Shown: positions 60,282-64,000 of the stretch, piece by piece
Numbering within the stretch: position 1 is the stretch's first letter
Layout: every line of letters begins with the position of its first letter
Source: Limnoperna fortunei
Lineage: Eukaryota > Mollusca > Bivalvia > Mytilida > Modiolidae
Length of the DNA stretch: 64,000 nt
Assembly: GCA_944474755.1 (NCBI GenBank)
Contig: OX104124.1
Coordinates: forward strand, 434,001-498,000
Reading direction: 5' to 3'
Translations under genes and position numbers: made by a program
Notes under the pieces: model-generated
The model's input: the letters and a program-made list of their open reading frames with translations, nothing else
Databases searched by the model: none
Told to the model about the DNA's origin: nothing

Positions 60282-60989
60282 GACAAAAATCTGGTCTTCA
60301 GCAGAGTAAAATATGTGCATCATGAATGCATTCCAGTGGTCTTTAAAATGAACAAATGACATGTATACAACTTTGGTTGTGAAAATAACAGTAATTAAAA
60401 ATCTATTTGTTTCATTTTTATTTTAAAAAAACATTTATTTAGTATACCATTTGTCAACCACATAGCTCCACATCAATTTACTTTTCAGTTTAGCAAAGTT
60501 TAATTCAACTCTACCTTTTTATTATATTTATAATATATAAGCCATATCTTGTGAATTGAATGTGTCGTGTCGGTGTTTGGTAATTAATTTTAACAGTTCG
60601 TTTTGTTTTTAAGTAAAACAAGTTATATATAAACAATTCCAGCATTGTTGTGTTTGTTTATGATTGTTTGTTAATAAATCGTGCATTATTTAGGTTTGAA
60701 TATTTTCTAAAATGAGCATCACAGTTCCCGTTCTTATCTTTGAAAGAAACATTGTTGTAATTCGTAAAGAACACTCGTGAAAAAACATATTGTATCAACA
60801 ATTTAAAACGTAAAATAGTTCATGTTTATTACTTTAGAATAAAATTTTTCCTATATGGAATCAATTTTAACATAACAATTATTTATTATCTATTCGACAG
60901 TTGGCATCTAGAACGACAGCAAATGTTGTAGGGATTTAAAGATTAAAAGATATACCCAAAACGTCGTATTAGGTTTTTTAAAATATATT

Positions 60990-60995
60990 TTTATT
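60990..60995 (-). promoter_or_regulatory. Polyadenylation signal for gene B
   Basis: AATAAA on the minus strand about 93 nt past the gene B stop codon, in an A/T-rich 3' flank. Confidence 0.6.
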
Positions 60996-61087
60996 AGGCC
61001 ATACAAGCAAGGACAATCACAAAGATGGAAGATATATTTTATAAGACTCCAACAGGGGAGTCATATAATTGACATAACAATATGTCA

Positions 61088-63764
61088 TTAAGCTCTAGTA
61101 CAAATGCATCTGCTGTCAAAACAATGGCGTCTATTAGCTGGGCATGCCCAATTCTGAATTGCCAGACAATCATCTCTGGATGTACAGACTGAAACAAAAT
61201 AAGTTTTGTTTGCACAATGAATAAAATTAGCTTCCCATATTTGATTCTGTAGGTAGCTGTACTTGGCTACTCCCTATTAGCGAAATGTTGTATCTACTTC
61301 ACAATAAAACAAACGTCACATCCGCGATAAGTGATCAGTTCAACAAGCGAAATTACATCTTAAAATATTATCGGTATTTCGAAGTGTTATCCTTAAAACA
61401 TTACAATTGAAACAACTGATTTCGTATTATTAATATGATGCTGTTATAAGTTTTGTAATAAATGGATTACTTGAATCCTTCTTTTATATCTCTTTTTTCT
61501 CCTGCTTCAGTTAATATCATCAATCAACCTTTTGCCTCATGGCTTGAATCAGGTTCCTCGAAGGATGTCCATAATAAAAAATATGTGTTGATATATATAA
61601 TTATTACAACTTTGAATATACGAAAGTCGGGCAACTACCTATATTCCACTGAAACGGTTTAATTAGTGAGAAGATAAATCTTAATGATTTATAGAAAATA
61701 TATTATCTGGATAAGGAACTCCATGATTAGAACAAAAATAATTCACCGGAGGAATTACCGTAATGTCTAATGTATTCTAGGTAAGGTATATTCAAAAGTT
61801 AATTACCTGTGTTGTCTGGGCTGTTCTCTGCACATGTACATGTATTATCAATACATGTTATATGGGACGTAGTATCGCACAAGGTATGTACACAATCAGC
61901 CACGGTTCCACTCGGGCAAGATTCGCCCATTACCATTCCTTCAATAAATCATATATATTGGTTTGCAATTTTCAGTTTGTCAGTATCAGTAACAGTAAGA
62001 AAAATAGCAAAGATAAATAAGAGAGAAAAGTCAAGGGACAATTACAAATCCGGATATAGACAAACATACACAACGCAACACAAAAAAACACAAAAAACAG
62101 AGAGTTACCCGAACCCAATAAAAACCATGGTTGCACTAGGTGCTCCGGACGAGTAAGCAGTAAATTTAATTTATTGTTAAAGATTAAGAAGATATGCATT
62201 TCCAACAGTTTGTTAACAATACCAAAAATTTGCATTTATTTTCCGTCTTCTTTACCTGGTCTTTAATTTTTTTTTTGGCTTTTACGTTGGCTTTCTGCAC
62301 GTTTATAACCGCGATGACTTCAGGTGATCCGAAGAGTTATAATATCTTGCCTCACAGTGTTGCTTCGTGTCAAAGTCAAATTTGCACGAGTTCTTACCGT
62401 GTCTTATAATTTTCAGGCATCTTAAATTTGTTGAGCGTTTTCTGCCATTAGAAATGTTTCGGTTATATACTAAATACACTACCTTTAGTGTATCCTTAAG
62501 AACTGGAAATTAAAAAACCCACAGAGACGACATCATCGCATTATAATTAGACTTACACATGGTCATCAAAGTACAATAATTTACGACAAACAACAACTTT
62601 ATAATTTCTCTCGCTCGTTCAAAATTTTCAAGCTTCCTGCATACGGTGTATATATTGTATGCAAAATGAAACAAATTCCTTAGAATAGAGTACTAAAGAA
62701 AGTTAAAACAAAAAAAGACTATCTATTTAATAAGTTTTACTTTTGATGATATTTCTTTATCAATATTCTATGATGCAAAACATTTTCACAAATTTTGAAT
62801 GCAGTACATAGTAATTATGAATAGATGATCATTGGATTTCAAGTATTCATTAAAATGGGTAAGGTATCATACACCACTAGTCAGGTGTATCCAATACACC
62901 ACTAGTCAGGTGTATTATACACCATTAGTCAGGTGTATTATACACCACTAGTCAGCTGTATCCAATACACCACTAGTCAGGTGTATCATACACCACTAGT
63001 CAGGTGTATCATACACCACTAGTCAGGTGTATCCAGTACACCACTAGTCAGGTTTATCATACACCACTAGTCAGGTGTATCATACACCACTAGTCAGGTG
63101 TATTATACACCATTAGTCAGGTGTATTATACACCACTAGTCAGCTGTATCCAATACACCACTAGTCAGGTGTATCATACACCACTAGTCAGGTGTATCAT
63201 ACACCACTAGTCAGGTGTATCCAGTACACCACTAGTCAGGTTTATCATACACCACTAGTCAGGTGTATCCAATACACCACTAGTCAGGTTTATCATACAC
63301 CACTAGTCAGGTGTATCCAATAATTATCGCATAACAATCACTCTGTCAAGAGTTCAAAATTGGGAAAAACTATCAGCAATCATATTTTCACATGAAATAT
63401 TTATCAAAAGGGAAAACTTACATGTAGAAAAACGTATTAAAAGCGCGGACAAGCCGTTTTCCTTTATGTTTATCTAAACAAAGTGGCTACGTTTGCAAAA
63501 ATCAGAATACTGACTTCAAGCTCATGCATGCCTGATGAATTGAGAAATATAGGCATCGTATGCAGGAGAAGCTAAAATATTTCTGTGCTAATGAGGAAAA
63601 TTTTATAATTTTGAAATTAAAATAAAATAGAATACAAAGTTGTCGGTTTCCGGTTAATACGTATAAATTGTTTACACAGAAACAAAAGTTATTTATGACT
63701 CCTTTTTAGACCAATTCAACTTACCCAACAAATACACAGTCAGAATACAAATGGTCACTTTCAT
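61088..63764 (-). CDS. Gene B: Cvsi-like secreted serine protease inhibitor, 3 exons
   Basis: Coding exons are 63764-63725 (40 nt), 61938-61807 (132 nt) and 61188-61088 (101 nt, TAA stop), the same lengths and phases as gene A. Donors are G|GTAAGT and ACAG|GTAATT; acceptors are a pyrimidine-poor TTTATTGAAG and a good TTTTGTTTCAG. The 90-residue product starts MKVTICILTVYLLGMVMG (signal peptide) and has the same 12 cysteines; landmarks are ITCIDNTCTCAE, NWACPANRRHCFD and RCIC. By my count 57 of 72 mature residues match gene A, and all differences fall between the cysteines. Role as for gene A: probable secreted I84-type inhibitor of microbial proteases. It has no minisatellite in intron 2 (618 bp), but intron 1 carries an F2 repeat and a 23-bp array. 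Confidence 0.82.
61996..62158 (-). repeat. Dispersed repeat family F2 in gene B intron 1
   Basis: 'gaaaaatagcaaagataaat', 'acaaatccggatatagacaa', 'gttacccgaacccaataaaa' and 'tgctccggacgagtaagcag' are the reverse complement of the 60100 copy, on the coding strand of gene B in reverse sense. The open frames over it (61809-62235) are incidental. Confidence 0.7.
62868..63323. repeat. 23-bp palindromic minisatellite in gene B intron 1
   Basis: About 20 units based on TACACCACTAGTCAGGTGTA plus a short linker (tca, tcca or tta). Each unit is nearly self-complementary around ACTAGT, so either strand can fold. Groups of units repeat as larger blocks (the 'cattagtcag...cagctgtatcc' series appears twice). 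Confidence 0.92.
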
Positions 63765-63808
63765 TCTTATTCCACTTTGTGCCAGTGATAATCAACACAA
63801 TAAACATA

Positions 63809-63857
63809 CTTTTATATTAGTATGAATACCTAACACGTGACCCACGTGTTTTATCTT
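63809..63857 (-). promoter_or_regulatory. Gene B core promoter: TATA box, paired CACGTG, GATA motif
   Basis: TATAAAAG (63816-63809, minus) lies about 45 nt upstream of the ATG, the same distance as in gene A. About 16 nt further upstream AACACGTG-ACC-CACGTGTT (63832-63850) is a perfect inverted repeat holding two CACGTG E-boxes, and TTATCTT at 63851-63857 is a GATA-type site abutting it. Roles are inferred from motif and position. Confidence 0.6.
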
Positions 63858-64000
63858 GAATAAGAACCTACTTCCTGACTTTGAAGAGTGTGTTCTAACA
63901 AGTAAAATGTTTTACCTGTATAAAAAATATTAAAAACTTTTGAAAGATTAGGAATGTGTTTATCCTATTTATAGATCCTACGAAATGAGAGCACAAACTT

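Larger units (their letters stand above)
57762..60989. other. Spacer between gene B and gene A, with two F2 repeats
   Basis: Besides the F2 repeats at 58177-58325 and 60100-60281, I see only AT-rich sequence with short duplicated phrases ('gttcaatttctgccatattt' three times at 58060-58370). No further Cvsi-like exon was found here on the minus strand. Confidence 0.4.

Overview
The window is nuclear DNA of an invertebrate animal, most likely a marine bivalve mollusc (a pteriomorphian such as a mussel relative is my best guess). The reasons are: spliced genes with GT-AG introns and AATAAA signals; many tRNA-headed SINEs ending in the 'AGCTGAAA...GTTAAACA' tail seen across molluscan genomes; several dispersed repeats I associate with mussels and oysters; and two 12-cysteine secreted proteins resembling the Cvsi serine protease inhibitors of oysters. 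The DNA is AT-rich and gene-poor. Eight large minisatellite arrays cover about 21 kb, roughly a third of the window.

Layout. 0-3 kb: an LRAT-domain membrane protein gene (minus strand) between inverted copies of one dispersed repeat. 3-7.7 kb: SINE and hAT-type MITE insertions and foldback DNA. 7.76-13.12 kb: a 5.4 kb DNA-transposon-like element with matched ends, a 5-bp target duplication, AACGTT-rich subterminal arrays, a perfect 67-bp palindrome and a decayed gene with a DUF4806-like domain. 14.3-16.6 kb: a 46-bp satellite with a 138-bp higher-order repeat. 17-22 kb: SINEs, a broken Tc1-like transposase and a foldback element. 22.1-26.3 kb: a 49-bp satellite with a 1.2-kb block duplication. 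28.8-29.5 kb: a ~55-bp degenerate array. 30.1-30.8 kb: a single-pass membrane protein of unknown function. 32.5-33.7 kb: two hAT MITEs with perfect 8-bp target duplications. 33.7-40.3 kb: a 37-bp satellite. 41.4-45.1 kb: a 46-bp satellite. 45.9-48.7 kb: SINEs, one 512-bp copy with a 14-bp target duplication. 48.8-49.7 kb: a 24-bp satellite.

The most informative part is 53.3-63.9 kb. Two complete three-exon paralogues lie head-to-tail on the minus strand, each encoding a 90-residue precursor (signal peptide plus 12 cysteines). Their coding exons have identical lengths (40, 132 and 101 nt). Both have TATA-like boxes and GATA-type motifs just upstream. The downstream gene has a 2.4-kb, 52-bp-period minisatellite in intron 2 that arose from its own exon-2/intron-2 junction, so about two dozen decoy 5' splice sites follow the true one.

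All calls come from reading the sequence. Family assignments rest on motif recognition, not on database searches.
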